From Lutraria lutraria (taxonomy: Eukaryota; Mollusca; Bivalvia; Venerida; Mactridae), in assembly GCA_964023205.1 (NCBI GenBank), contig OZ026839.1:13298386-13362385 (forward strand): a DNA stretch of 64,000 bases, read 5' to 3'. Below the pieces are notes generated by a model. The model did not search any database. It saw only the letters and a program-made list of their open reading frames with translations, and was not told the origin of the DNA. The position numbers were made by a program, and so were the translations under genes. Shown in pieces: positions 1-11,890 of this stretch; position 1 is the first letter of the stretch, and the number at the start of each line of letters is the position of its first letter.

Positions 1-1160
1 TAATAAAAAAAGATACAGGATTTAACCTTGATCATTTCATACTTCATACACTCGCTTGAATGTGAAATTGGTTCGGTAGGTACCTGATTATCATGGCTAT
101 TATGATATGAAACTGTCAAGGATGTATTCTAATATTGCAGTACATGTTAACAATCAGTTAAAGTACAGGTACATGTAATATGCTAGCTGTGTGTATTGGT
201 CTTATGCTGCTTTTTGGACTGTTTGTTAAACATTTTAACAAAGTGTGTGCCTTAAATCTATAACTGTATAAATAAATATATGTATTCTCACAGAAGTTTT
301 CGACGACAAAGTGACGTAGCGTATCATACTGAAATGTAAGATTCTGCCTATCTAATATGAATGAATGTGTTGCTGCACGTGCTAGTCAATAACATAGTTT
401 TACTATATAGTGTAGTTGTCTATGTAAATAAGTTAAGTTTAAGTTTGGGATTTTACTTAGATAAGTCGAAAAACTTCTAATGCCAGTCATACTCCTCAAC
501 CATCAGAGGTTTTCTTTGTAGCCTGTACAAGGTGCCTTCTTTTCAGAATTTTTATTGAAATCATGCAATTTTCCCCTAATTTCCAATTTACTCCTTGGAA
601 TCTTATCCCCCAAATTGGTTTAAGGCAAGAATTTGTCCCCCAATAGAGTCTTCAACCCACTATTTCATCCCAAAATGCTATAGTTTTCAGTTCCATGCAG
701 TAAACAAGATTGAGTCTGGTATGGACTCTAGTAAGGCTGATTTTAGCTTAATTTAGCTGTCTGCTGACCAGTATATAACTTGAAAACAGGAATATAATAT
801 ATTATACCTAAATATATTTACAATAAACAAACCCTTTATTTATATTTACATTATATCTTAGTCTATGGTTACGAATCCTGAGTACCGGTATATAGACCAA
901 ACTAGGGACTGAATAATCTGATTGGTTGGTTTTGAAATCTGATTTTGAATTGACCAATTAGAAGGCTGCATTTTAGACTGGTTCAGAATCAATTATTTTA
1001 GCCTTATTATGTACATCTCAGAATGCATGTTTCTTTCATTTGAGTTCTCCATTCATTCATTTGTCTCCATTGTTTTAAGATTGATTTAATTTGATGAATT
1101 TGGCTTTGATTTATTCACAGTTTTTGCTTAGATCGAAAATTGTGCTTCCCAGTAATATCA

Positions 1161-1310
1161 GAGTTCTCTGGCCCAAAAGCTAGACTAACAGGCCTGCTAG
1201 GTGTGGGGGGGGTCCAGGCATTTTTCCAGCAATATTTTTTAATCTTTGAGATTTCTAACCGGTCCGGTCTAAGTGGTTAAATCGGCTCGCCCGGTTTTAT
1301 TGAGAACCCT
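1161..1310 (+). mobile_element. MITE-like repeat, TTATTGAGAACCCT family, copy 1
   Basis: This is a diverged copy of a roughly 172-bp element also found at 51406-51579 and 54854-55025. It shares the core text around AGGCCTGCTAGG and ends in ATTGAGAACCCT. The other copies begin with the reverse complement, AGGGTTCTCAATAA, giving short terminal inverted repeats. In this copy the left end is partly lost. There is no coding capacity, so it would be a non-autonomous element. Confidence 0.6.
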
Positions 1311-1533
1311 GAATATACCGGGTATGAATACTTGGCATTTCCAAGAAGGTTGTTTTTGAAATTAAAATCTCAAACTTAGACTTGATAAACCTTTGTAAGG
1401 ACAGTTAAATATTCGATTGACTTAACATTTATTTTGATTGACAGCTATTAAACCACCATGCTATTGCATGTTCCTGCTAATAGAATGTTTTGTTTGTACC
1501 TACCATGTACAGTAAAACCACATAGACTATCAG

Positions 1534-1611
1534 TCGAGGGCTCAGCGCAACACTGTCATAACTTGTTCTTATTTCAATATGAGTTACAACACTGTTGCGC
1601 TAAACCCTCGA
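1534..1611 (+). mobile_element. 78-bp palindromic fold-back element, copy 1
   Basis: It starts TCGAGGGCTCAGCGCAACA and ends in TTGCGCTAAACCCTCGA. The two arms of about 32 nt are imperfect reverse complements around a short asymmetric loop. Three more copies lie at 30964-31041, 38758-38834 and 44993-45066, the last two inverted. The uniform size and the copies in both orientations suggest a tiny MITE. Any RNA from it would fold into one long hairpin. Confidence 0.75.
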
Positions 1612-3137
1612 ATTCTTCTAGATACAAAATAAATCAGTCTTAATACAAAGGGGTCGGTGAATGTGGTTGTACTGTAATATGCTTGTGGTTTCATGACTTG
1701 AGGTTTGCTTGTAAAACTGGTCATAGTGAAGATTCTAGCAGTAAACATTTAATGGTTGACTTATAGTTTAGTGGTACTGGTATAAGTTACTAAATCGAGT
1801 GTTTTTTCACAATTTCAGTAGTTTTTCACATTTATAATAGGAATTTCACAAAATTAGTCTGTCATATATTGGAAAGTCTTGTGATTATATTACAGTAATT
1901 GTATGTTATAAAAATTATGAAGTGTTTTTACAAGTTTCTACTTAGTTTTGTGAGATGTTTTTGTCAAAATATTGGTAATATTAATAAGAGATGTGAAATA
2001 CTTCTGTTACTATGTGTTTTTCAAATATATAATTTCTTAGTTGAATTGTAACAAAAATAGTTTTTAAAAAAGTGAAATGGTTGTACTTGAACTCATAACT
2101 GCGAGTCAAGTTATGTGAACATTTGATCAATTTTCCATTTTTGTGAATTACTTATGTTACATACATTTCAATTAATCCATATCTGTGATTTTTTTTGCTG
2201 TTACAAATTAAAATACAGGGCTGTCTGTTACACTGACAGAGGGATTGTGTTTGATTATACTGAAAGTGCAGTTATGTACTAGTTTTCAGTAAATTTGTAA
2301 TCATCTATTTGGAAACTGTGGTACTGTGGATAATGTATGATTACATCCAAATGTTAGGTTACAAGTTTGAACCATGCAGAAGTCATAGATAAACTTCCCA
2401 AAGTTGTGAGAAATATTTTTTCACGGAAACAGACAGTTGAGTGTTTAAAACAGAAGTATTCAGTTCTGATTTAGCTGAAATACTAGTACACAATTGTACT
2501 TATGAAATAGGTGTTAGATAGACTTATATTATTAATATATATGTGTCTGGTTGTGATTTACAAAGTTCCTCACATTTGAATTATTCTAGCTTTTATCAAT
2601 GGCTGTTACAACCTAGGAATGATCAGACCTCTGTCTCTCTCAAAACCTCTTTTGACTCTCATTGCTTACTTAATGGTTGATAAAAGTAACAAGATATATA
2701 TTGTAATTGGAGGATTTTCGGTGTTTAATTAATAGGAAGAAGATGTAGTTATGTTATTACCCGGTAGTTTTTTTTCTATAATCGGTTTTTCAGCACACAC
2801 ACCCCTCTCCTCCTGCCCCGCCCACTCAATGAATTAACATTTCGAATAAAAATTTTCAATAGCAATGTTGAATTAAAACAGCTTCATATCACCAAGTGAA
2901 TGGCTTTACATGGGCTATCTTCAATGTGTGCACCCATCTGTTAATATCCCCATTAATTCATTATGTTCATAAGATATACCCCCACCCATTTGATTGAGCA
3001 ATTGTACCAATGCTTGAATATTTTGATGTATGGTTCAGTGTTTTATGATTTCCTGTACCTTAAGACTACTAGGTACAGGCATTTTATGTGCTTTTAACTG
3101 AATATGAGCTTCGTTTGTCCAAACAATCCCTTATCGT

Positions 3138-3262
3138 AAATTTGATTGGCTTTTTCGAAAGCAATGCTTAAAACAAATGTATTTGATCGGCTTTTTCGAA
3201 AGCAATGCTTAAAATAAATGTATTTGATTGGCTTTTTCGAAAGCAATGCTTAAAACAAATTT
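3138..3262 (+). repeat. 41-bp tandem repeat, about 3 copies
   Basis: Three consecutive near-identical units contain GGCTTTTTCGAAAGCAATGC, followed by TTAAAACAAATGTATTTGAT. The period is about 41 bp, read directly from the sequence. No function can be assigned. Confidence 0.85.
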
Positions 3263-3604
3263 ATTTAACTATTTTTCTCCAAATTATCTTACCTGCATGA
3301 TCATCCGCTATTTTATGGCTTGGAATTTGTATTACATTTTCTTAATGGTTATAGAAGAAAAAATATTAAAAATATATTTCACTTAGTTTTTGATAATACA
3401 TTATATTTGAAATAGTACCATAATTGTATGACAAGGATTTTTGAGACATATTTTTGTGTATTTTGCTATTAAATCTAAAGCCCTATTCTTAATTCAGTTT
3501 TTCTTAGGATATTTATATTCTGTCCAGAAAACTCTGGTTTGTTATAAATTTGTATCTGTATAATGTCATTGTATTCTTACGAAGTCTTTCAACAAATATA
3601 ATAA

Positions 3605-3828
3605 TTGTCTACCCAAACATATTGTGTCCGTCTACCCAACCATATTGTGTCCGTCTTACCAACCGTGTTGTGTCCGTCTTACCAAACGTATTGTGTCTGT
3701 CTAGCCAACCGTATTGTGTCCGTCTAGCCAACCGTATCGTGTCCATCTAGCCAAACGTACCGTATTGTGTCCATCTAGCCAAACGTACCGTATTGTGTCC
3801 GTCTAGCCAAACGTATCAAGTCCTTGTC
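3605..3828 (+). repeat. Minisatellite, unit about 23-30 bp
   Basis: Eight to nine copies of a unit built on CCGTATTGTGTCCGTCTAGC with CAA or CAAACGTA joins. Later units vary in length by a short insertion, and one position alternates between CCGTCTA and CCATCTA. Part of it is open in one frame only because the unit lacks stops there. I do not consider it coding. Confidence 0.85.
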
Positions 3829-4047
3829 CATAAAAAGTATTGGTGTAAGTCTTGTTTCATTTTCGCTTACTTTATTGTATTGCCTTACAATTCTAAAGCA
3901 TTATAATCACTACACCTGGACCGGTATTTATTTATGTGTTCTTTGGAGGTGTTTCTCCTTTCGTGTATGTTGTTGTTTATAATAAGCATTTTTTGTATTG
4001 TATGTATTCTATTTATTGAGCACATATGATCACTTTATTTGGATTAA

Positions 4048-4224
4048 CAGTCAAATCTGTGAACAAAAGCCACCCTTTGGAAAGACATGATGTGGCCTTT
4101 ATTGACATGTTGCCTTTATTTTGAGGTCATTTTGTTCTAAATAATTAAAGAAAGTTTATGAAATAATGACCTTTGTTCACAGGGTACCTTTAATTGGAGG
4201 TGGCTACTAACACAGGTTTGACTG
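4048..4224. mobile_element. CAGT-ended MITE (Tigger/pogo-like), family C copy 1
   Basis: Terminal inverted repeats run from CAGTCAAATCTGTGAAC to CACAGGTTTGACTG. The interior contains GGCCTTTATTGACA and TTTTGTTCTAAATAAT. Related copies are at 17134-17234 (deleted), 32650-32827, 42996-43148 and 43393-43550. CAGT-type ends next to TA are usual for pogo/Tigger elements of the Tc1/mariner superfamily. No transposase is present. Confidence 0.7.
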
Positions 4225-4937
4225 TAATTGATATTTTGTTCAGATTATTCACATGTAAATTATGATATTGTAAATTACAGGGTATAAGCATGCCAAGGTA
4301 ACGTAGATTAGGTTTTTGAATGTAGAATGCTTTTTTTGTATATGGCAAAAAATGTTAGTTTTCTTTGTTCACATTGAGTGCAATGTGCTACTGAGTTTGT
4401 TTGCTTCTGTTCGGCCATGTACTTAATATAATTACAATATGGAAGCTTTAACTAGAGTTGTTGTTTGTCCCAGAGCTAAGAAAAACTATCTGACCTTTGA
4501 CCCTCTGTATATCACTGGTGCTATTAATTAGTTGAGATTTATTTTTTGATGTACAATAAGTAATGAACAGAATGAAATTTGTTCTGTTGGAAAGACTTAT
4601 TCATCACACTGTTAGAACTTTGCTCTGTTAGAATTGTTTTATCCCTTCCAATCGTATGTCAAGATAAAAAAAGATTGCTTGCTCTTGGTGTGTTACTAAA
4701 AATAGATTATTTCTATGGAATTTAGTATTATCATTTGGCTAAGGTGACAGGAGAATGAGCACTCATAAAAAGAAAAAAAAGAGCATTTTGTATGCATCTG
4801 TCTTTGATATGGCTGTGCCAATTTTCTGGTGCTTCAGCTGTAAAAATTTCTTTAAATACAATGATTTTACTAATTGTCTCTTTAGGTAGAAGTGAAGATA
4901 TATAATACTAAACATTAATCAATTCCTATAATTTACA

Positions 4938-7193
4938 GTTGCAACAATGACATCATAACAATGGCGTCAAAGCAGTGACATCACACTGATGACACACAAT
5001 TGTGACATCTCAGTAATGACATCGCACCTAGGATGTCACTGTAATGACATCACAACTATGACATCACAGTAATGATGTCAAAACTAGGACATCACAGTAA
5101 GGACATCACAACTAGGACATCATAGTAATGACATCACAATTAGAATGTCACAGTAATGACATCACATCTAGGACGTCAGAGTAATGACATCACAACTTTG
5201 ATGTCACAGTAATGACATCACAACTATGACATCACAGTAATGACGTCAAAACTAGGACATCACAGTAAGGACATCTCAACTAGGACGTCACAGTAATGAC
5301 ATCACAACTATGATGTCACAGTAATGACATCACAAGTATGACATCACTGTAATGACATCACAACTATGATGTAAAGAGTAATGACATCACAACTATGATG
5401 TCACAGTAATGACAACACAACTAGGATGTCACAGTAATGACATCACAACTATGATGTCAAGAGTAATGACAACACAACTAGGATGTCACAGTAAGGACAT
5501 CACAACTAGGATGTCAAGAGTAATGACAACACAACTATGATGTCAAGAGTAATGACAACACAACTAGGATGTCACAGTAAGGACATCACAACTAGGATGT
5601 CAAGAGTAATGACATCACAACTTTGATGTCACAGTAATGACAACACAACTATGATGTCACAGTAAGGACATCACAACTATGATGTCACAGTAATGATAAC
5701 ACAATTAGGACGTCAGAGTAATGACATCACAACTATGATGTCAAGAGTAATGACAACACAACTAGGATGTCACAGTAATGACATCACAACTATGATGTCA
5801 AGAGTAATGACAACACAACTAGGATGTCACAGTAAGGACATCACAACTATGATGTCACAGTAATGATAACACAATTAGGACGTCAGAGTAATGACATCAC
5901 AACTATGATGTCAAGAGTAATGATAACACAACTAGGATGTCACAGTAATGACATCACAACTATGATGTCAAGAGTAATGACAACACAACTAGGATGTCAC
6001 AGTAAGGACATCACAACTAGGATGTCACAGTAATGACATCACAACTAGGACATCACAGTAATGACATCACAACTAGGACATCACAGTAATGACATCACAA
6101 CTAGGACATCACAGTAATGACATCACAACTAGGACATCACAGTAATGAAAACACAACTAGGACATCACAGTAATGACATCACAGTAATGACAACACAAAT
6201 GAACTAAGATGTCACAGTAATGACGTCACAACTAGGACATCACAACTAGGACATAACAGTAATGACATCACAGTTATGACAACACAAATGAACCAAGATG
6301 TCACAGTTATGACATCACAACTAGGACATCACAGTAGTGACATCACAATTAGAATGTCACAGTAATGACATCACAACTAGGACATCACAGTAATGAAAAC
6401 ACAACTAGGACATCACAGTAATGACATCACAGTAATGACAACACAAATGAACTAAGATGTCACAGTAATGACGTCACAACTAGGACATCACAACTAGGAC
6501 ATAATAGTAATGACATCACAACTAGGACATCACAGTAATGACATCACAACTAGGACATCACAGTAATGACATAACAACTAGGACATCACAGTAATGACAT
6601 CACAACTAGGACATCACAGTAATGACATCACAACTAGGACATCACAGTAATGAAAACACAACTAGGACATCACAGTAATGACATCACAATTAGAATGTCA
6701 CAGTAATGACATCACAACTAGGACATCACAGTAATGACATCACAACTAGGACATCACAGTAATGAAAACACAACTAGGACATCACAGTAATGACATCACA
6801 GTAATGACAACACAAATGAACTAAGATGTCACAGTAATGACGTCACAACTAGGACATCACAACTAGGACATAACAGTAATGACATCACAGTAATGACAAC
6901 ACAAATGAACCAAGATGTCACAGTAATGACATCACAACTAGGACATCACAGTAATGACATCACAATTAGAATGTCACAGTAATGACATTACAACTAGGAC
7001 ATCACAGTTATGACATCACAACTAGGACATCACAGTAATGAAAACACAACTAGGACATCACAGTAATGACATCACAGTAATGACAACACAAATGAACTAA
7101 GATGTCACAGTAATGACGTCACAACTAGGACATCACAACTAGGACATAATAGTAATGACATCACAACTAGGACATAACAGTAATGACATAACT
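4938..7193 (+). repeat. 2.2-kb satellite-like array, 28-bp unit rich in CRE-like motifs
   Basis: The consensus unit is AGTAATGACATCACAACTAG plus GACATCAC, 28 bp, repeated about 80 times with variants (TGATGTCA, TGACAACA, GGACGTCA). The first 350 bp are more diverged. From about 6180 on, a longer higher-order block recurs that contains a CACAAATGAAC variant (near 6195, 6283, 6441, 6811, 6901, 7086). Perfect TGACGTCA palindromes occur at 5241-5248, 6221-6228, 6469-6476, 6838-6845 and 7114-7121. TAA and TAG stops recur in the unit, so it is non-coding. Confidence 0.95.
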
Positions 7194-7599
7194 ATGGAAC
7201 TGTGTCTTAGTTGGCAAGCTCTATAGATATTTATATTCATATCATATGCTTCTATTTTATGCTCTCAGTGTTTTATAGAATGATGTAATTGTCTAAAGAG
7301 ATTAATGCTTGCATGCAAAGCATTTTTGGCATGATCATTTAAAAGATTTTTTGCCCTTGTTTGAAAGTTCAAAATGTCCATTTTTCTAGCGATAACTTTG
7401 TTTTTGAATTAATATCATGCTGGTATGATGTCATTGTTCAGATGAGAGGTTGATTTTTGCTGTGGAATCCTCAAGTCATTCAATGTCTGTCAACTGGATG
7501 AAATCTCCTTAAGTAATGAGTTTTGTACATGTGTACTATACTGAATGGGAATCATTGATAAAGAATCAGGAATTTTTCTTCTGAACATCAATTACTTTT

Positions 7600-8152
7600 T
7601 TAGCTCACCTGATTCATCAGCTTTAAGGATTGATGAAAGTCCGGCGTCCAGCCACAGTTAGTTTGTTTACACTCTAGCATCTACAGTTCTTAACCAATCG
7701 CAATCAAACTTGGTCACAATGTATATGGTCACAATGTCTTGGCTAAGTTCGATTATGGGGGAATTTGACAAGAATTTGACCAGTTGACCAGTTATGGGCC
7801 CTTGACTTAGACAATTTGCTATATTTTAGGTTGTTTACACTCTAGCGCATTCATTTATTCACCGATCCTGATCATATTTACAATGAATGTGTATGAAACT
7901 ATGAATTTCCAGTCTTTGACAAGTTCAGTTATGGGTGGAATCGGACCGCAACTTCAGGATTTGTGGGCCCTTTGATTAGAAAATTTGCTGCGTTTTAGCT
8001 TGTTCAACAGTATTATACATTCATTGTTGGTTTTGATCTCAAAATTTATGTAAAAATGGGTTATACGACATGAAACTATATTATCTGGTCATTAATTATA
8101 GTGCCTTTGTTCTCAGGTGAGCGATCTAGGACCATCTTGGCCCTCTTGTTTT
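7600..8152 (-). mobile_element. GAGGGCCAAGATGGYCC dispersed repeat (family F), copy 1, reverse orientation
   Basis: On the minus strand it begins AAAACAAGAGGGCCAAGATG and ends with a GAATCAGGTGAGCTAAAA tail. Inside, blocks with CTCTAGCG, TTGACCAGTT and GGGCCC recur about every 150 bp. The same ends occur at 40975-41516 and, with different internal units, at 17379-18672. It is a non-autonomous dispersed repeat with no ORF. Its class is unknown to me. Confidence 0.65.
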
Positions 8153-9626
8153 AAAGAGCGAGCCAAATCTATAAATGGTCTATTGAAAAAACAAACAATT
8201 TACTGCTGGCCTGTATACACACTTTTAAAGAAGTTGCCTTATCTGAAAAGAAATTTACTAGCCTGAGCTTTGAGCCAGAAGAGGCTGTATTTCTAGGTTT
8301 ACATTGTCTCCTTTATTTTCCCTGAGATGGTGCTTGATGTACCAGAATCTTTCTCTCGCTTGTATTGCTTTCTTCCCTTTATGGCTGCTTTTGGCTCTGT
8401 CTTTTCACTTTCTTCATTAGTTACTGCTCCTAGTGTGTATTTTATTTGCCTATTGTCAGAGCATTTTAAACATTGAGAAAATGTAGTGGAAAAATGCATT
8501 CAGATATTTTTGTAAGACTTTTAATATTCACATTGTTTTGAATTGTTGTATTTGTGGTAAATTTCATCTGAAGTTTATTTATATTTTTATGGTTATATAT
8601 GTTCTTAATTGGGAAATCACATCTATTTTATTTATACTCAGATCTAAGTGTGATATAAAAATGATTTCTGTCATGTTATGACTATCCATATTCCCATGAT
8701 GCAATGTGGTTGGTTGATTTATACAAGGACTTATATACATACTTATATATGTAGTCCTTGATATCTACTGATTTCCTTCTGTCCTATTTAACAGCGAGTT
8801 TTTTTGCCTAATTGGGAAGGGTACCAGTACCAGACAAATTGGGAAGAATTTATGGAGTTTTGGCCCAACGAAGTCCACTTTTGAGTTATGCCCCTTGACG
8901 CTTTGAAAAATGAATTTTGATGGGCATATTTTATGACCTGGCACTCTTGTTCAAATTGGAAAGGTACCTTTAACAGGTACCAAACAAAGAAGGGAAAATA
9001 TCACTGATTATTACAGCATATAATCAATGTGTATCAGACACTTGATATAGGTAGCCCTTGTAGATTAAGGAATCACAATGAAGGAATTAATCATCACACT
9101 AAAAATTTCGTCGATTTAATAACGCTTGGTTTCAGATTCGAGGAACATAATTGTTGTCATCATGCATCTTAGGCCATCCTTAAAAATAATTTGTTTGCAG
9201 TAACGCTACCATTCTCACGAAAAAAAGACTCCTGTCCAACTTTTTTTTATTATAAAAAATAGCATTCTGACATGTGTTTTGGGTTCAATATAAAATTAAA
9301 TTGTAAAAAAAAATATTCCTACCTACGTACCCACTGAAAATTCTTTGTGTAGGGTTCCAACAAACTAACATTTTTTTATGGATGGCCTAAAGACTAGTCT
9401 CAAAAACCAAAGCCTCTGATTGGCTCTTCATGTACTCTTTAATTTTAATTGACCAATAGTATGATTTGATTGAGAAATTGATTTTGAAGTGTGTTGAGAA
9501 GTATGATGATGATGATGATATTGCAAAATAGTCGGCTTATTTTATACCTAGCCATGAAGGCATGAACTATATTTGTCAAGCTTTTGAGAATTTGCTTAAG
9601 TTAACAATTTTTTTTTATTTATTGTA

Positions 9627-9721
9627 GAGCTCCGCCCCCTGGTCCCATGAATCTACGACGGAATGAAGGCTGGCCAACATTTAACACAAAAAGAGACCAG
9701 AGCAAAGTGAATATATTGTGA
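9627..9721 (+). CDS. Probable last coding exon of an unidentified upstream gene (partial)
   Basis: A long pyrimidine tract ending in TTTATTTATTGTAG precedes a GC-rich stretch. Read with one base carried over from a previous exon, it encodes APPPGPMNLRRNEGWPTF followed by NTKRDQSKVNIL and a TGA stop at 9719-9721. Evidence for coding is the sharp rise in GC, the acceptor, the open frame to a stop, and a plausible 3' UTR with AATAAA at 10936-10941. I do not recognise the protein. The upstream exons were not found in this window, so the gene body must lie before position 1 or in exons I could not recognise. It could be a false exon. Confidence 0.45.
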
Positions 9722-10205
9722 TGATGATTGAACTTAGAACTGACCCAGGAATATGTACATCATCAATAATTCTTGTTCATGGAAAAGACCAAAATGTTCA
9801 CCAATAGACAACAAAGCAGCTCTAAAATGCATTGTCACTCAGTCAGTTTTCTAGACTGATTATGAACATCAAACTTTCAGAAATAATATCCATATCAGTT
9901 TAGGAAGAATTTGGATTTCTGAAAATTAATGTTGACATCATTAATTTTGTTGCCGCTAAGTACATGTACTGTGTTGATTTCCAAGAAAATGTTGTCTTGG
10001 GGCTACGATATATTAGGCAAGAATGAAAACAAAGTGATCATGGAAGTATTTTAGGATGTAATAAAAGTATGTATTGGTTCACTGTACAGTGTGCCATTCC
10101 CAGGCGTCTGTCACAACTTAGTGCTGATGTAATTCTTGTTTGTACATAGAAATTATGCTGTAAATACTAGTATACACGTTTTGAGAGCTCAAGTTGAATG
10201 GTGTG

Positions 10206-10468
10206 TATAGTGCGATTTTATTAAACTGTCAAACCTGCATAATTATACGGTCAATGATTGCATTTATGATTAGCTTCGGTGAGGTTCAATTACTTTCGTA
10301 AGTCATACGATAATTTTCGTTTTACAGTTATATCAACACATTGATTGGAACATTCCACGACGGTAAAATAAACGAAAACTATCAACTGTGATACGAAGCT
10401 AAAATAATCGCATCCAACAACGGTGTAATAATTATTCAGCTTTGACAGGTTAATAAAATCGCACTATA
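10206..10468. mobile_element. 263-bp TIR element, TATAGTGCGATTTTATTAA family, copy 1
   Basis: The left end TATAGTGCGATTTTATTAA and right end TTAATAAAATCGCACTATA are near-perfect inverted repeats that continue inward (CTGTCAAA, then TTTGACAG). TA dinucleotides at the borders fit a Tc1/mariner-type MITE. A second, inverted copy of almost the same length lies at 36269-36526 in an AOAH intron. No ORF. Confidence 0.8.
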
Positions 10469-10935
10469 CAAGGTGCTAGATGTGCAGTTGGTGGGAAATT
10501 ATGTCCAGTGTTTTGGTTCAATTCACAAGTGTTACGTGTACATTGTGCTCTGATATATGAGTACTTGATGTATAAGATAAGGGAGGCTTACTGTCTTTTT
10601 TAAGGCACACTATAAATATGTATCCTGTCCCTGTGCTTAAATCATGCACTTGGTAAATACTTGGTTAAATGAATGTCTCATAATCAATTAGGATTCTATT
10701 CAGCGCACTTGTTTGACTTTTATTTCAAGTGTTGTTTTTTCATAAATCATTCATGTTTTCCAAATCATGACACTATCTTCAGATGGCGAAATACACTTTA
10801 AAATCTAAACCGGAGACTTAACAAACATTTTTCTTGTCTATTTGTGTAAAAAGATTATTATTATAAATTCTTGCACATACCTTTGCACAATATGAGTACT
10901 AAAATGTTGTTATTTTGTATGTTTATGTTTCGTGA

Positions 10936-10941
10936 AATAAA
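10936..10941 (+). terminator. Poly(A) signal AATAAA (plus-strand gene)
   Basis: Canonical hexamer in the context GTGAAATAAATGC, about 1.2 kb after the putative stop at 9721. Confidence 0.55.
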
Positions 10942-10954
10942 TGCAAAACCAAAC

Positions 10955-11890
10955 TGTTTTAGTCATTCAACATTTATTGCATATAAAGAACTAATTAAAC
11001 AACATATGTGAACAAAGAATGTAATTCCACACACTGTGGCCCAATTTCATAAAATAAAGTGAGGTTCATATCAAATAACATACAACTGGTTGAAAAAAAA
11101 CATGATCATTCTTAAATATTCTTGCAGAATTTCTACCTATTAAATATTCAAATAATGAGATCCATTTTGATTTAAACATTTTACTTCTATCAAAAAGCCA
11201 CATTCTTTTATGTATGTGACTTGAAGTCACAAAATCAAAGATCTTAAGACTAGTAGAAACCTGATCAATCCAAAAATATAAAAAAAAATCAAATATTGAG
11301 ATTGGTCCAGAATAATGTTTTCATTAAAACGATATTTTTATCAAACGGTGAATGTCACAAGATTCTTTCACTGAGTGAGATCAATCTTGTCATTCAGTAC
11401 AACTAAACACTTGTCAAAGTAATCTCAATTTCATGAGATTAATCTCATTCATACTAATCATTCACTTACTATGAGATCCTAGATGGATCTCGATTTCATT
11501 TGCTACCATAATTCTTGTGCAAAATTAACTTTTAAACAATAAGTTTGTAATAAGTTCAAGTGAAAAAGGTGAATCAAGTCGAGACAGCTGTTTGACATGA
11601 TTATCAAATGCTATCATAAAGATGGTTTTGTTCTGTAACGGCAAACAGTTTGATAAAACAATAAGAAGAAAGTAAGTATAAACAAGATAGCAGGCTTACA
11701 GTAGCATCAAGCTACTTGCTCTTAGAAGACTAAAATTTTAGTTGCCAGAATGTTTATCAAACGGTACCTAAAATGAGAAATTCTAATCCAAATAATTTTT
11801 ACGATACTTTCAGAATAGATAATTCTACAATTTGATTTAAGTCAGTACGTAGACAAACAGTTATAAATGAACACAGTATTCTGGATGATA
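10955..11890 (-). other. PRMT5 3' UTR
   Basis: AT-rich non-coding DNA between the PRMT5 stop codon and its probable poly(A) signal. I see no repeat of the listed families and no open frame of note in it. Confidence 0.55.
10973..10978 (-). terminator. Poly(A) signal AATAAA (PRMT5)
   Basis: TTTATT on the plus strand reads AATAAA on the minus strand, about 0.9 kb past the PRMT5 stop at 11891. It is the only canonical hexamer I found on this strand in that interval. Cleavage would fall near 10950-10960, almost exactly where the convergent gene ends. Confidence 0.6.

Larger units (their letters stand above)
1..9626. other. Non-coding stretch upstream of a probable terminal exon
   Basis: I see no exon here that I can support: open frames are short, low in complexity and not flanked by convincing splice signals. 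Because 9627 looks like a splice acceptor, most of this may be intron of the plus-strand gene ending near 10 kb, or its upstream flank. It holds dispersed repeats (separate entries) and AT-rich DNA. The parts outside listed repeats (1-1160, 1612-3137, 4225-4937, 8153-9626) show nothing further I can name, except loosely repetitive stretches at 480-660 (resembling 53100-53300) and 9180-9400 (resembling 62285-62440). Confidence 0.5.
9722..10960 (+). other. Probable 3' UTR of the unidentified plus-strand gene
   Basis: AT-rich DNA from the TGA at 9719-9721 to a canonical AATAAA at 10936-10941. Cleavage would fall about 15-25 nt later. A 263-bp inverted-repeat element (10206-10468) sits inside. 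The extent depends on the terminal exon being real. Confidence 0.4.

Noticed and set aside
3550..3750. Plus-strand open frame with VCLSSQPYCVRL repeats
   Set aside because: A minisatellite translated in its stop-free frame. Unit length varies and breaks the frame further on.
4938..7193. CRISPR-like array
   Set aside because: There are no unique spacers: the whole unit repeats with point variants, and the window is animal DNA.
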